DNA of 64,000 nt, taken from NCBI GenBank assembly GCA_031292255.1, contig JARLHN010000016.1, positions 209,515-273,514 of the forward strand, given 5' to 3'. This document shows positions 10,370 to 20,700 of this stretch, piece by piece; positions within the stretch are counted from its first letter, which is position 1; the number at the start of each line of letters is the position of its first letter. The notes beneath the pieces are model-generated. The model saw nothing but the letters and a program-made list of their open reading frames with translations. It was not told the origin of the DNA and searched no databases. The position numbers and the translations under genes are program-made. The stretch is from Oryzomonas sp. Its GTDB lineage: Bacteria; Desulfobacterota; Desulfuromonadia; Geobacterales; Pseudopelobacteraceae.

Positions 10370-12956
10370 AAGGCCTCGTTCCGTGTGCCCTTTCCTTCAC
10401 CAGCGAATCCAGCGCAATCCTGACCCGTTCGATCACCCCCCCCCAGTCCCCACATCGTTTCTGACGGAATAGACGCATGCTTGGATACCAGGGGGAATCT
10501 TCCCGATCGATAAGCCAGCGCCAATCAGGAACAAAAGTCAATAACATCATGACCGGTATGCCAAGGGCACCTGCCAGATGGGTAACAGAGGTGTCAACAC
10601 CGATAACCAGGTCAAGATTCGCCATCAGAGCGGCGGTATCGGAAAAATCTTTCAATTCCGTGGTGAAATCAACGATCTTCATACCATGGATTTCTTCAGA
10701 TGCAGCACCCAACTGGAGGCAGTAAAAGCTTACGCCCCTCACTCCAGCCAGTGGCGATAATGCCGCCATGGGGCAGGAACGCTCCCGGTCCATAGGATTA
10801 CGAGGGTTACCGCGCCAGACAATACCAACCCGTAATGCGGCATCTTTTGCCAGCAGATCTCTCCATTTTGTCCGCTTTAACGAATCAGGGACAAGATAGG
10901 GAATGGTATTCGGAAGCATTTCGAGGGTAGTGCGAAAGATATATGGCAAGCTGAGTAACTGGATGTAAACATCCGTCAATGGTGGTGCTTCCGATTTTGG
11001 AACTACCTGCGCCACACCAGAGAGAGAACTCTCCAAAAGCGTAACCAGTGGCGGATCAACTTCAAAAACTATTTTCCCGCTTTGCTGGGCAACCAGTGGT
11101 ATATAGCGGCAAAACTGGATAACATCCCCCATCCCCTGCTCTCCGTATATGAGAATACTTCTCCCCTGCAATGGAGAGCCGTCCCATCGCGGTTGGCAGT
11201 ACCTGCGCCGGTCTATGTCCAAAGCTTCCATCCCGATTCTGGCTTCGAGATTTGCGAAGCCTTCCAGGTAATTACCGCTACGCAGATGCAGGTAACCCAT
11301 ATTAAAGACAGCTTCCACATTGTCGGGCTGCATGGCGAGAATCTTTCGACAGCAATCAAAGGCATCAGAGATTTTTCCCAGTGGAATCAAGGCCGCACCA
11401 AGACAAAGCAGAATCTTAACCGAATCCGGCGCATGTACATGCGCTTTGCGTAAACATATTTCAGCCTTCGGGAATTCGTTCTGATTCAGGTAGAGATCTC
11501 CAAGGTTGAACCAAACCGCATGACTGTCGGGTTTCAACTCAATAGCCCGCAAATAGCAGTATTCAGCATCGGCAAGATTTTTGTTGAGGTGATATGCTCG
11601 TCCCAAGTTGAACCAGACCGTCGGATCACTCGATATCATTGCAAGAAGCTTTCGGAACTGAAATATTGCCGCAGCAAATGCTTTTTGTTCAAGAAGTTCC
11701 ATTGCTGATTTGAATAAGCTTTCAAGCATTTCGTGACATGCGGTGCCGGCAGACACTTCTCCTGCTATCCGTTCACGAAGAGCTCGGGCCACATGTCCCA
11801 CCACACAAGCCCAATCACCTTGCCGCGACTGCCGGAATAGACGCATGGATGGATACCAGGGCGAATCGTCCCGCCCCGCCAGCCAGCGCCAGTCAGCCCA
11901 TTTTGGGAGAAGCACCCAGGCGGGCTTACCGAGTGCCCCTGCCAAGTGGGCTACGGCGGTATCGATGGTGATGACGAGATCGAGATTGGCGATCAAGGCG
12001 GCGGTATCGGCAAAATTTTCGATACCGCCGGTCAGGTCGATCACCTGTTCGGCCAACTCCGGCGGAAGCGGCAACCGGTCCCGTTCCCCGATTTGCAGCG
12101 AGTAGACGCGGGTTCCGTTGACCGCCAAGAGGGGAGCAAGATATTCGGGGGGACAGGAGCGGTTGGGATAGGGGCGCTCCTTGCCGGCCCAGGCCAGCCC
12201 GACGCGCAGGATGCCGGGCTCGGCTCCGATTTGTTTGCGCCAAGCGGCAACAAGCGTCTCGGGAGGGGTAATATAAGGTACGGACGCGGGGACGCTCTCC
12301 AAGGTGGTTCCGAAGATGTGCGGAAGACTGAGGAGCGGGATGTGAAAATCCGCGGAAGGAGGGGTATCCGATTTCGCGACGACCCTCTCGACCCCCTTGA
12401 CGGAGGCCAGAAGGGAGAGGAGCGGTCGCTGAACCTCAAGGATAACCTTTGCCCCCTGTTCAGCCAACAGGGGGACATAGCGGCTGAACTGGAGAGCGTC
12501 GCCGAGCCCCTGTTCGCAATACACAAGGATGCTGCGGCCCTGGAGGGAAGAACCGTCCCAGCGGGGTTGGGAGTAGACCCGCTGATCAACAGACTTCATG
12601 GCGGCAAAACGTGTCTCGTAATCGGCAAAACCGGCTCTGAAATCCCCGGCCCGGAGCAGATGCGCAGCACGATTGTAGCGCGCCTCCGCACATGCCGGGA
12701 ATACCGCAAGGATCGACTCATAACAGCGGCACGCCTCCTGCGACCGCCCCTGCTCGCCCAGTACATAACCGAGGTTCAGCATCGATTCACGAGATTGAGG
12801 CGCCAAGGCAACCGCCCTGCTGAAACATTCTTCGGCAGCGGAGTAATCACCCTCGTCTATATGCGTTATACCACGATTGAACCAGGCCTCCGGGGTGTCC
12901 GGGCATGAAGCCGCTCCCTCCCTCCGTTTCTCAGGATGCCCCATGCGCGTATCCAT
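10359..12956 (-). CDS. Two-module TPR/GT-B (GT9-like) glycosyltransferase, 865 residues
   Basis: The order is TPR (about residues 22-115), transferase (135-395), TPR (415-580), transferase (610-850). Each transferase has the nucleotide-binding half signature SILVYCEQGLGDALQF or SILIYGEQGMGDVIQF and the second-half signature VITIDTAVAHLAGALGKP or VIGVDTSVTHLAGALGIP, followed by DWRWL and SPWYPSMRLFRQ. Both modules look intact. A G9 tract (10436-10444) lies in the last GDWGGVIERV segment, so a one-base slip would change the final 30 or so residues and disturb coupling with the next gene. The start directly follows the stop of the upstream ORF (TGAATG). The acceptor protein and sugar cannot be deduced. 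Confidence 0.82.
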   Translation of the reverse strand: MDTRMGHPEKRREGAASCPDTPEAWFNRGITHIDEGDYSAAEECFSRAVALAPQSRESMLNLGYVLGEQGRSQEACRCYESILAVFPACAEARYNRAAHLLRAGDFRAGFADYETRFAAMKSVDQRVYSQPRWDGSSLQGRSILVYCEQGLGDALQFSRYVPLLAEQGAKVILEVQRPLLSLLASVKGVERVVAKSDTPPSADFHIPLLSLPHIFGTTLESVPASVPYITPPETLVAAWRKQIGAEPGILRVGLAWAGKERPYPNRSCPPEYLAPLLAVNGTRVYSLQIGERDRLPLPPELAEQVIDLTGGIENFADTAALIANLDLVITIDTAVAHLAGALGKPAWVLLPKWADWRWLAGRDDSPWYPSMRLFRQSRQGDWACVVGHVARALRERIAGEVSAGTACHEMLESLFKSAMELLEQKAFAAAIFQFRKLLAMISSDPTVWFNLGRAYHLNKNLADAEYCYLRAIELKPDSHAVWFNLGDLYLNQNEFPKAEICLRKAHVHAPDSVKILLCLGAALIPLGKISDAFDCCRKILAMQPDNVEAVFNMGYLHLRSGNYLEGFANLEARIGMEALDIDRRRYCQPRWDGSPLQGRSILIYGEQGMGDVIQFCRYIPLVAQQSGKIVFEVDPPLVTLLESSLSGVAQVVPKSEAPPLTDVYIQLLSLPYIFRTTLEMLPNTIPYLVPDSLKRTKWRDLLAKDAALRVGIVWRGNPRNPMDRERSCPMAALSPLAGVRGVSFYCLQLGAASEEIHGMKIVDFTTELKDFSDTAALMANLDLVIGVDTSVTHLAGALGIPVMMLLTFVPDWRWLIDREDSPWYPSMRLFRQKRCGDWGGVIERVRIALDSLVKERAHGTRPYEY

Positions 12957-13310
12957 TCACTGTAAACCGGCTATCTTGTTTAAACACCGCTTGTAATGCT
13001 GCGTTGAAACATATTTTGCATGATCTTCCATTTTCATATGTTCTTTCATCATTTCATATACTGAACTTTCAGCATAACTAGAGGTGCTGATATTTTCAAT
13101 AAAAAATGCCGCCTCTGGCAAGAAGACGGACCGGACATAGTCGCTATAGATCAGAATTGCAAACCAAATCAAGGAGCGTACGGGCCACTCAATGCTGAAA
13201 TCAACATGGCCGGGATGACACACTCTCTCATGAATAGGATTCGGACAAAGACGGGGTGATTGTCGATACGTTCCCAGTTGAATATGCCATGAGATTATGA
13301 TACGAAGCAT
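12957..13310 (-). CDS. Hypothetical protein, possible remnant of a larger enzyme
   Basis: A 117-residue reading frame whose stop codon abuts the start of the TPR-glycosyltransferase (TGAATG). It has one hydrophobic stretch (LIWFAILIY, about residues 46-56) and a charged helical C-terminus (EMMKEHMKMEDHAKYVSTQHYKRCL). I recognise no family. The codon use and lower GC content resemble the AT-rich genes to its right. It may be the C-terminal piece of a once longer island gene, or a real small protein; the tight junction favours expression. Confidence 0.4.
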   Translation of the reverse strand: MLRIIISWHIQLGTYRQSPRLCPNPIHERVCHPGHVDFSIEWPVRSLIWFAILIYSDYVRSVFLPEAAFFIENISTSSYAESSVYEMMKEHMKMEDHAKYVSTQHYKRCLNKIAGLQ

Positions 13311-13355
13311 TGAACCTTATATTGAATGAAATTAAGCGCAAGAGAGAGGGAACAC

Positions 13356-14111
13356 ATGGCAGACCTTCAAACCACAATATATGAAATGGTTAACCATCTT
13401 CTGCAAAATCATCCTGAGTTGGCCCTGACAATTAAAGAATTGGCAGATACTGCCTACGGCACTAATCGATCTAATCAAAAATATCATGGCTTGGGTGGTT
13501 TGGATCAAATATTGGAGAAATGGCTTGACTATGACAATGGTTTTTTCGTTGAACTGGGAGCAAACAATGGAATAGACCAGTCAAATACTTTTTACTATGA
13601 GCGCCATAGAAATTGGAAGGGCGTTCTTGTAGAACCGACTCCTCACAACTTCTTATCTTGCAAAAAGCATAGATCAAAGGACACGCATATTTTTTGTAAT
13701 GCCTGTGTGTCTTTCGAATACACGGATAAATTCGTGGAGATCATCTATTCAAACTTAATGTCAACACCATTGGGGCTTGAAACGGATATCCCTGATGCTA
13801 TGGAACACGCTAATGAAGGTAAGCAATTTTTAAAACCAACAGATGATAATTTCATTTTCGGAGCTTTGGCTACACCTCTTAATAAACTACTGATAGATTC
13901 AAACGCTCCCCATTTAATCGATCTCTTATCTTTGGATGTCGAAGGTGCTGAAATTGAGGTTTTAAAAGGTATCGACCATAACCTTTTCCGGTTTAAGTAT
14001 TTGTGCATCGAGAATAGAAATTTCGAAAAATTGTCAGCGTATCTTGGTGAAGTTGGTTATACATTTGTCGAGCAGATTAGTCAGAATGATGTTCTTTTCG
14101 CAAACAAATGA
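13356..14111 (+). CDS. FkbM-family methyltransferase
   Basis: A 251-residue SAM-dependent methyltransferase. The SAM-binding motif I is FFVELGANNGIDQSNT, followed by the acidic VLVEPTPHN segment, and LLSLDVEGAEIEVLKGID is the FkbM hallmark. FkbM enzymes O-methylate sugars or polyketides. I chose ATG 13356 (MADLQTT) because a GAGAGAGGG ribosome site precedes it; ATG 13326 has none. It is the only plus-strand gene between 6 and 43 kb, and it is clearly AT-richer than the TPR-glycosyltransferases to its left, which suggests separate acquisition. It likely caps or decorates a glycan of the island. Confidence 0.82.
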   Translation: MADLQTTIYEMVNHLLQNHPELALTIKELADTAYGTNRSNQKYHGLGGLDQILEKWLDYDNGFFVELGANNGIDQSNTFYYERHRNWKGVLVEPTPHNFLSCKKHRSKDTHIFCNACVSFEYTDKFVEIIYSNLMSTPLGLETDIPDAMEHANEGKQFLKPTDDNFIFGALATPLNKLLIDSNAPHLIDLLSLDVEGAEIEVLKGIDHNLFRFKYLCIENRNFEKLSAYLGEVGYTFVEQISQNDVLFANK

Positions 14112-14278
14112 ATCTTCGGGGCTGTAAAGAATTTTGCGTAAATGATTTTTCAGGTATCAGAAGTTCAGATGCAATGATTAACGTGGCGCTAACCGGCGCG
14201 GCGGTAGTATGTTACATCCGGCTCTAATGCCAAGTCCGGCATAATGTCATTCCTTTTATTGATTGTACAGAGCGGCAA

Positions 14279-15208
14279 TTAATATAAGACGTAACAACAT
14301 TGAGATAAATTCTTCAGCGATTCCGGTCTGGCGAACACTGCGTTGTAATTATAATGTTCAAGTTCCGGTTCAGCGTAATAATTTTGAGGAACCGATTCTA
14401 AATAAACCTTGTTTGTGTTTTTTTCATACGTGGCTATAAATGTTGAATATCCAAGCTCTTGCATCAATAATCGCAAATATTTTTCTGATGCACCGGACCT
14501 GCGAAGACCAGACCTATTAACCTCGGCAAGAATAATTGGTGAAAACCTTTTTATGACTGAAATTGCCCCTTCAATGGTATGAAATTCCCATCCTTCGGTA
14601 TCAACTTTTATAATTTTTATATTAGCAATATTTTCTGAATTTAGCAGCGAATCCACCATGTCCATTTGAATTTTTGATGTAACGGTATTTTTGTCCCCAA
14701 TCTGTTGAATAGTCTCAGGTGATATTCCACATAATGAGTGGGCGCCATCATTTAGTGGGTCGAGAAAAAAATCTATCTCCTTTTTAAGGTTACCGGCTGC
14801 ACAGTTGATAGCTTTTATATTAGACATTTTATTTATTTCTATGTTTCTGATCAAGAAAAAAAAGTTTTCCTTATCCGGTTCAATGGAAATCACCCTTCCC
14901 GTGCTTGTAACAAGCGATGACGCCAACAAAGAAAAATAACCAAAATTGGCACCGATATCTATGACTGTATCCCCAGGCCGAAGGACTTTCAGCATAATAC
15001 TAGTGTAATCTGGCTCATAGCAGTTGCCATTCTGAACACTGTTTACAAAAAATGATCTGTGCATATATTTTTTTCTATCTAGGTGAAGCTTCATACGTGT
15101 CATTCTCGAATTTGAATCCCATTGTATTGATACATTACAAATGACATCATCGTGCCCCAAATTTTCCAGTATTTCAGCATCTATTTGCGGCGAGATGCGG
15201 TCGGCCAT
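14279..15208 (-). CDS. FkbM-family methyltransferase
   Basis: A 309-residue enzyme starting MADRISPQID at 15208 with GGAG ten bases upstream; the reading frame continues to 15292 but that part overlaps a tRNA-like remnant and lacks a ribosome site. Motif I is DTVIDIGANFGYFSLLAS, followed by VISIEPDKENF, and the FkbM signature is IKIIKVDTEGWEFHTIEGA. It is convergent with the other FkbM gene and only distantly similar to it, so the two probably act on different positions of a glycan. Base composition is AT-rich. Confidence 0.82.
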   Translation of the reverse strand: MADRISPQIDAEILENLGHDDVICNVSIQWDSNSRMTRMKLHLDRKKYMHRSFFVNSVQNGNCYEPDYTSIMLKVLRPGDTVIDIGANFGYFSLLASSLVTSTGRVISIEPDKENFFFLIRNIEINKMSNIKAINCAAGNLKKEIDFFLDPLNDGAHSLCGISPETIQQIGDKNTVTSKIQMDMVDSLLNSENIANIKIIKVDTEGWEFHTIEGAISVIKRFSPIILAEVNRSGLRRSGASEKYLRLLMQELGYSTFIATYEKNTNKVYLESVPQNYYAEPELEHYNYNAVFARPESLKNLSQCCYVLY

Positions 15209-15291
15209 GTAAATTCTCCATAAACATATTTGGGGTTTTCCGGCTAAATTACATGAAATCGGCTGTTGCCACTGTCCTAACCTCAGAAACA

Positions 15292-15324
15292 CGGTAGCTG
15301 CTCTACCAGCTAAGCCATGTGCCC
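15292..15324 (-). pseudogene. Remnant of a tRNA gene (5' half only)
   Basis: On the minus strand the sequence reads as a tRNA 5' half: a 7-nt acceptor strand GGGCACA, then TG (positions 8-9), a D-arm GCTT-AGCTGGTAG-AGC with pairing stem, and the 5' side of an anticodon stem (GCTAC). After that it departs from any tRNA pattern. No T-arm sequence (GTTCGA type) follows within the next kilobase. It is not a working tRNA; it looks like a scar left by integration or recombination. Confidence 0.45.
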
Positions 15325-15332
15325 AGCGAATA

Positions 15333-15356
15333 AGCCCTGGACTGGTGTCCAGGGCT
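15333..15356 (-). terminator. Hairpin downstream of exostosin-like gene
   Basis: A perfect 10-bp stem (15333-15342 with 15347-15356) with a TGGT loop lies 20 bp after the stop codon of the gene ending at 15376. The following minus-strand sequence is only weakly T-rich (TTATTC), so termination may be partial. Confidence 0.45.
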
Positions 15357-15375
15357 GGTATTTTGGCGTTCCAAG

Positions 15376-16284
15376 TTACCGCACACTGAGTTCATAGAGC
15401 TTCTTGGATACCGTGGCGGATATACTTTTCTTATAAATACCCCACCAATCCAGACATCTTTGCTGTTGCCCGACAACGGAAGCAGGGTCGCTTGCCAGCT
15501 TTGCACGATACTCTGCGAGAAGAGCGGGGAGTTGATCCCAACTGTCCAGCAGCGGAAAGGGAGGTGTACCGAGAGCAAGAGGACTTTGCAGAAAGTCATG
15601 CTTTAGGCTGATGGGGATACATCCCATCTCCAAAGCGTCGTAGAGTCGGATAGTTTCAGGAGAGTTCCCGGCTGGGCAGGGACAAAAAATGGAGTACTCC
15701 AGAATAGCGGAGTACATACCGACGTTGAACCCTTTTGCAAAGTATTCGGTTGGTTGCAGCAAAATGTCGTGAGGGGCCTGCATGGCAGCCTGACGAAAAA
15801 GTTCTCGCTCATTGCCGAAGGATCGAGGGTTGTCTAACCAGCCGAGGAAGGAGGAAAGAAAGTGTCGATGATTAGCCGGCCTGAGCATCTCGGCACGACG
15901 GCCCCCTACCCCTGCCTTGGGGCCATTGGGAATCCAGAGGGTTTTACATCCGACCTCCGGGTCTGTAAAAATATCAGAAAAAAAGTAGTTCCTAAGAATC
16001 AGATCACAACTTTTATAAAGTTCAAGACTATACTTTTCCTTGAACTCGTCGCCTAGCTGACAAATTACAACTTTATTGCCTTGAGCTTTCAGCTGCTCGA
16101 TAATTTCTGAACTAAGGCATCCAAGTTCCAGGTAAATAACAACACCGTCATGATAGCTATGCAAATCCCACTCCAGCCCGAATGGTATTTGCTGCAAGAT
16201 TACATTTTGGATGAAACCAATTTCAATGACCTCATTTATCGTTAGCTGATTTGTAATAATTGATATATTTCTACCTTGATTCAT
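15376..16284 (-). CDS. Exostosin-like glycosyltransferase
   Basis: A 302-residue protein with the conserved C-terminal block of exostosin/GT47-type enzymes: FCPCPAGNSPETIRLYDALEMGCIPISL (around residues 203-230). The N-terminal half contains GFIQNVILQQIPFGLEWDL and VIYLELGCLSSEIIEQL, typical of a GT-B fold transferase. It has no membrane segment. It probably adds a sugar to the island's glycan; donor and acceptor cannot be assigned. It lies in the AT-rich part of the island, upstream of a hairpin. Confidence 0.7.
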   Translation of the reverse strand: MNQGRNISIITNQLTINEVIEIGFIQNVILQQIPFGLEWDLHSYHDGVVIYLELGCLSSEIIEQLKAQGNKVVICQLGDEFKEKYSLELYKSCDLILRNYFFSDIFTDPEVGCKTLWIPNGPKAGVGGRRAEMLRPANHRHFLSSFLGWLDNPRSFGNERELFRQAAMQAPHDILLQPTEYFAKGFNVGMYSAILEYSIFCPCPAGNSPETIRLYDALEMGCIPISLKHDFLQSPLALGTPPFPLLDSWDQLPALLAEYRAKLASDPASVVGQQQRCLDWWGIYKKSISATVSKKLYELSVR

Positions 16285-16388
16285 TTACCACCCACCTGTT
16301 TATTCAAATGTATCACCAGCAGCCTGTCGGACTCGCCAACGTAATACGGTGTGCTCGCTCACGAATCCAGGTAAAAACCCATATATAA

Positions 16389-17471
16389 TCAAAACATATT
16401 ATCGAGAAGTCCCGGCATCTTATAGATATCTATTTCGTATGTCGTCGGATACCCCCAATGTTCAATGCAAGAGCGGTAGTGCTCGCAGGCGCTGAAATAG
16501 TCCTGACAGTTAAAGTGTCGATGTCCTCCATTTATACAGTCAAACACCAACTTTTGCACAGATCCCCTCTGGCTCATTTGAAAATCAATTGCACGATGGT
16601 AGTACCGGCAGGCGCCGACATAGTCTTCGGCGACAAATAGCTGATTTGCAACGAGACAAGCCTGCCCGGTATTGACCGGCTCAATCAGTTTAAAATCATC
16701 AGCCCATGGTGTCATCATAAGGTATTTACGGTAAAGAGACTGCAGTTCAAAATCGTAGCATTTATGCCAGGGCTTAATGGGGCCGCCGAAGTGGAGGATA
16801 CGCTCAGGATATTGCGTAAGCATCCCAATGTCTCCCTGTGACACGGGATTCAGATTCCACTTCAAATCAATCTTCCCCTTACGATGTTTTAAAACGACAT
16901 TGATGGCGTCTTGATCAGGAAGTATTGCCTTTGGGGAATTGGCATGGAGCCAATTAAGGCACATATCGCTTATTCCCTCTTCCCGCCAAAGCGCCAGATT
17001 AATTACCAAAACGCCGGAGTTAATGTAAATGTCCGTATCCAGGTCCAATCGACTTGTTTGTGCCGGGTTTTCTTCATCCCACCCGGCACAGCCCAATCCG
17101 TTTAAGTCAGTCCTCCAAAGATCCCACAACTCAGTCTCCACAACAAGATCACAATCCAAATAGATAATTTTATCCAGATCACTCAGTATCTCGGGTAACA
17201 ATAGGCGATAATACATAGCGGGCGAAATGTGCAGGTGGGATCGTAAGCCAGCTATTCTTTCTATGGAAACTTCTTCAAGTATTATTTCGACATTGAATTT
17301 TGTACCTATTTGCAACAACAGCTCTTTTTCATTTTGCTCTAAGTTGGAATATAATATAAAAACCCGTAAGGAACTAGGGTTGTTGTGCATAATAATCGAG
17401 ACAAGTGTTACACCGAGGTGCTGGACGTAAGCCGTATCGATACAGAATACTAAATTGATTTTTTCATTCAT
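16389..17471 (-). CDS. Glycosyltransferase family 8 protein
   Basis: A 360-residue GT8 enzyme. The N-terminus INLVFCIDTAYVQHLGVTLVSI, the metal-binding DXD motif in KIIYLDCDLVVETELWDLW (about residues 95-113), INSGVLVINLALWR and the C-terminal HFGGPIKPWH (about 226-235) are all family hallmarks. The last 100 residues form an extra helical tail (VANQLFVAEDYVGACRYYHRAIDF) that looks like one or two TPR-like repeats, not found in plain LgtC-type enzymes. GT8 enzymes are retaining transferases that use UDP-glucose or UDP-galactose. Confidence 0.85.
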   Translation of the reverse strand: MNEKINLVFCIDTAYVQHLGVTLVSIIMHNNPSSLRVFILYSNLEQNEKELLLQIGTKFNVEIILEEVSIERIAGLRSHLHISPAMYYRLLLPEILSDLDKIIYLDCDLVVETELWDLWRTDLNGLGCAGWDEENPAQTSRLDLDTDIYINSGVLVINLALWREEGISDMCLNWLHANSPKAILPDQDAINVVLKHRKGKIDLKWNLNPVSQGDIGMLTQYPERILHFGGPIKPWHKCYDFELQSLYRKYLMMTPWADDFKLIEPVNTGQACLVANQLFVAEDYVGACRYYHRAIDFQMSQRGSVQKLVFDCINGGHRHFNCQDYFSACEHYRSCIEHWGYPTTYEIDIYKMPGLLDNMF

Positions 17472-17750
17472 GCCAGACTCCGTGACAACAACTTCAGTAA
17501 TATGACTTTTGCCATCTGTAATAGGGGGTTAGAAGAGAATTGTCCCATTGATCGGGAGCCTTGAACGTCTGGATTAATCGGCGCAACGGCGTGGTGCATT
17601 GGAGCTATTTCCAGTCAATCGAGGCTGCAAAGTTTACTGGAAGCCTGCCGGTTGGAGTTGATCGAATCGTTCCGGCCAAAAACGGCAACGCCAATCGTCG
17701 GGCCGTCAGGAAAGCCGGCGCCAGCGTCCCGTTTTCCGCCAGACGTTTTG

Positions 17751-20700
17751 TCAACTGAGATTGCTTATATGAGTACTCAAGTTGACTCGGTGAAGAAACG
17801 GATTTTCGCCGCGGATATTCTCTCCCAGGAGAAAGATGTAGCCAGGAAGCCAGTTGCGCATGCTGGCGATGCCAAGGGCTATGTTTGATTCCTTGTTACC
17901 CACAAAGTAATCGCATTTCAAGGCAAGCAGAGTGTCTACCAGAACCTCTTCCCCCAGTGTCAATCCGTCGTGATCACCCATATGAACGCCGATATCGGAT
18001 TCGGTACGCATTGCATGGGTATAGAGCAGTCTGTGGTCGTAACGTCTCTGGAATTCACCGATCACCGGCGAAGAGTCGGTGAGCAGGAACACGCCGATTG
18101 TCGGATTCAATTCGATGATTCGATCAATAAACGCGAAGTAGTCGGCATTTGTTTTGGTCAGATTCGGCGATTCATTGACCTTATCGCTGCCACGGACATG
18201 AACACCTATCCACGGCCGTCCCAGCATGTTCTTGACAAAGAACTCCTCGACCCTTGCAGAAATGGCGGGCACCGGTTTCAGGTATTTTTGCATGATTTCC
18301 GCATAAATCGCATCATCGGTGAGTCCGTAATAGCGAGAGCTGGGGCCTATCCACGGGATGATCGATACAACGGTGGAATAGAAGTCACTGACCAAAAGGG
18401 TTTCCGGCCGATCGAACAGATATTGCGCTGCCAGGCGCGACCAGTTTCCCTCCCATTTGCAGTTATTCTCCACATACAGATTGTCCCGTGACCATTTTGC
18501 CGGAAAGATGGATACCTCGGCCGGAACATCCTCAAGAGAAGCAGTCGTCACCGGCTCAAAAAAATGGCCAAAGGCATTGACGTCTCCCTCGCGGCGGAAG
18601 AGGGAATTACTGCCCCACAGGATAATCGGAGTGCGTTGCGTAAGCTCGGCTAACAACAATTGTCCCGCAAGATGATGAATCTCGCTCCAGAAGCCATAAC
18701 CCCAAGCCTTGATGAACAGGTAACGCTTCTCGGTATTTTTTATCGATGCCTGTTCCGAAAGCTCGAAATCATCGGCCATGCCGTAACCCCGACGGAGGTT
18801 GACGAGTAGTTGTGAAGCCTCGCTGTTGCCCGGATTATGGGCAAGACTCCAGCGGGCGTTGATCTCGGACAGCGGCAGATTGCCCTGCAGGAAGAGGTTC
18901 TGGGCATTGGCCAGGAAAATATCGTTGATAGTGTCGCCCGAATCCGGTTGATCAACCGTGGCTCCTGCAGCTTCCGGCAGTTGAAGCATACTTCTGAACG
19001 CATTTTCAAGCGATGCGGCAAATGGTTTGCCGAGAACATAATGGGAGGCCGCCAGGCCTTCCCGCAACTCCCTAAGCCGTTCGGGAGCATGGGCAAGACT
19101 GTTGGCAAGCTCGAAATACCCGTCAAAGGATTCGGTAATGAGCTGCTCGTAACCCAAGGTCGTCAGCAGGCTGGCGGCAACGCGGGACGGAAAGGAGTCT
19201 CCTTTGTAAGTAACAATGGGAAGTCCGGTCAACAAGGCATCTGCCGCCGTGGTGTGGGCGTTGTAGGGCCATGTGTCCAGAAACAGGTCGGCAACCCGAT
19301 AGCGCGCCAGGTGGTCTTCGACCTGGGGTACACGCGTCGCAAATACTAAACGGTCGGGATCAATGCCCCGTTCCTGAGCTGCCGTACACAAATTCCGCTG
19401 GGACGTTTCATTGCGGGACATGAGCCAGAGCACGCTGTCCGGCGTTACTTCCAGAAGACGCATCCAGACGTCGAACATCCGTGGATGAATCTTGAAGTCA
19501 TGGCTGAAGGCGCAAAAGACGAAGCCTTTCTCAGGCAGGCCGTACTCGCTGCGTGACAATGGCTCCGGGACTTCGACACCCGATGCGACCGGCAGATAAC
19601 AATGATCCAGATACACCGGTTTCTCTGAATAATACGCATGGTGTTCCTCCGGCAGCACCACACGGTCGGCAACGATGTAATCGTAGCAGTCAAGGGCCAT
19701 GGTCCCCGGATAACCGAGGTAGTTAACCTGGATTGGAGCTGGGCGGTACAGGAATATATCGGTGCGGGCATCGGAAGTGTAACCGGCCAGATCAACGGCA
19801 ATATCGACTTCCATCTGTCTCATGAGCTCCGCAATCTGGAGGGCCGTCAAGTCTCTGGCGTCGATGAAGCGGTCAAAGGCGGAGATCATGCGACTCCGGA
19901 TGCGACTATTGTCGTCCAGGCCAAGAGAAATGGCAATGGTTTCGAAACGGGACTTATCGTGTGATTCGATAACGCCGGCCATCAGGTGGCCTACCGGGTG
20001 TTCGCGCAGATCAGGAGAGACATAGGCAATCCGGATGCGGCCATGATTATAGCGTTCGCCTCTCCATAGCGGCTCGCGGCGCTTCGGATGCTGGTGCCGG
20101 GCAAAGATCTCAGCGCACCGGTAATGATCAGCAGCCGAATCTGACAGAGCCATGAAACCAAGGGTTTTGCAGGTTTTGCGCCCTTCGCGGATGCCGTCGG
20201 TGATGGAACGGGTCAGTGCATCCAGGTCGGTCCAGTCGCACAGGTGAAGTCGCTCGAAACAGAGGAGGCCACTACAGAACGGATAGTCCGGATTCTTACG
20301 GCACAACCGTTCAAAGGCTTCCACGGCTTGCTGGTTGAGTTTGAACTCGGTGAGCAGGATTCCGTAGTTGCCCAGGGCATTTTCATGTTCAGGGTCTATT
20401 TCAAGAGCGCGGTGAAAACGTTCCAAGGCTTCATGGTGACGGTTCATGTCCCGGAGCAAGGCCCCGCTGTTGACCAGAACTTCAACGAAAGATGGATTAA
20501 TTGCAAGAGCGCGGTCAAAGCTGGAAAGCGCTTCCTCCCTACGGAACAGGGCCTGAAAAGCCGCACCCTGCACAAACCAGAGGGGAGCAAAGTCAGGGGT
20601 GGCATTGACTCCTACAGTTGCATGATGCAGTGCCTCTTCATGACGTCCTGAATTCAGTTCGAGCACTGCCAATGAGTACAAGACGGTAGCATTGTCAGGG

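Noticed and set aside
15240-15324. Functional tRNA gene on the minus strand
   Set aside because: Only the acceptor 5' strand, D-arm and start of the anticodon stem fit. The anticodon loop, T-arm and 3' acceptor strand are missing.
17561-17758. 65-codon plus-strand ORF between GT8 and OGT genes
   Set aside because: No ribosome site and it runs into the end of the OGT gene; the 279-bp gap may contain a decayed element but nothing can be named.
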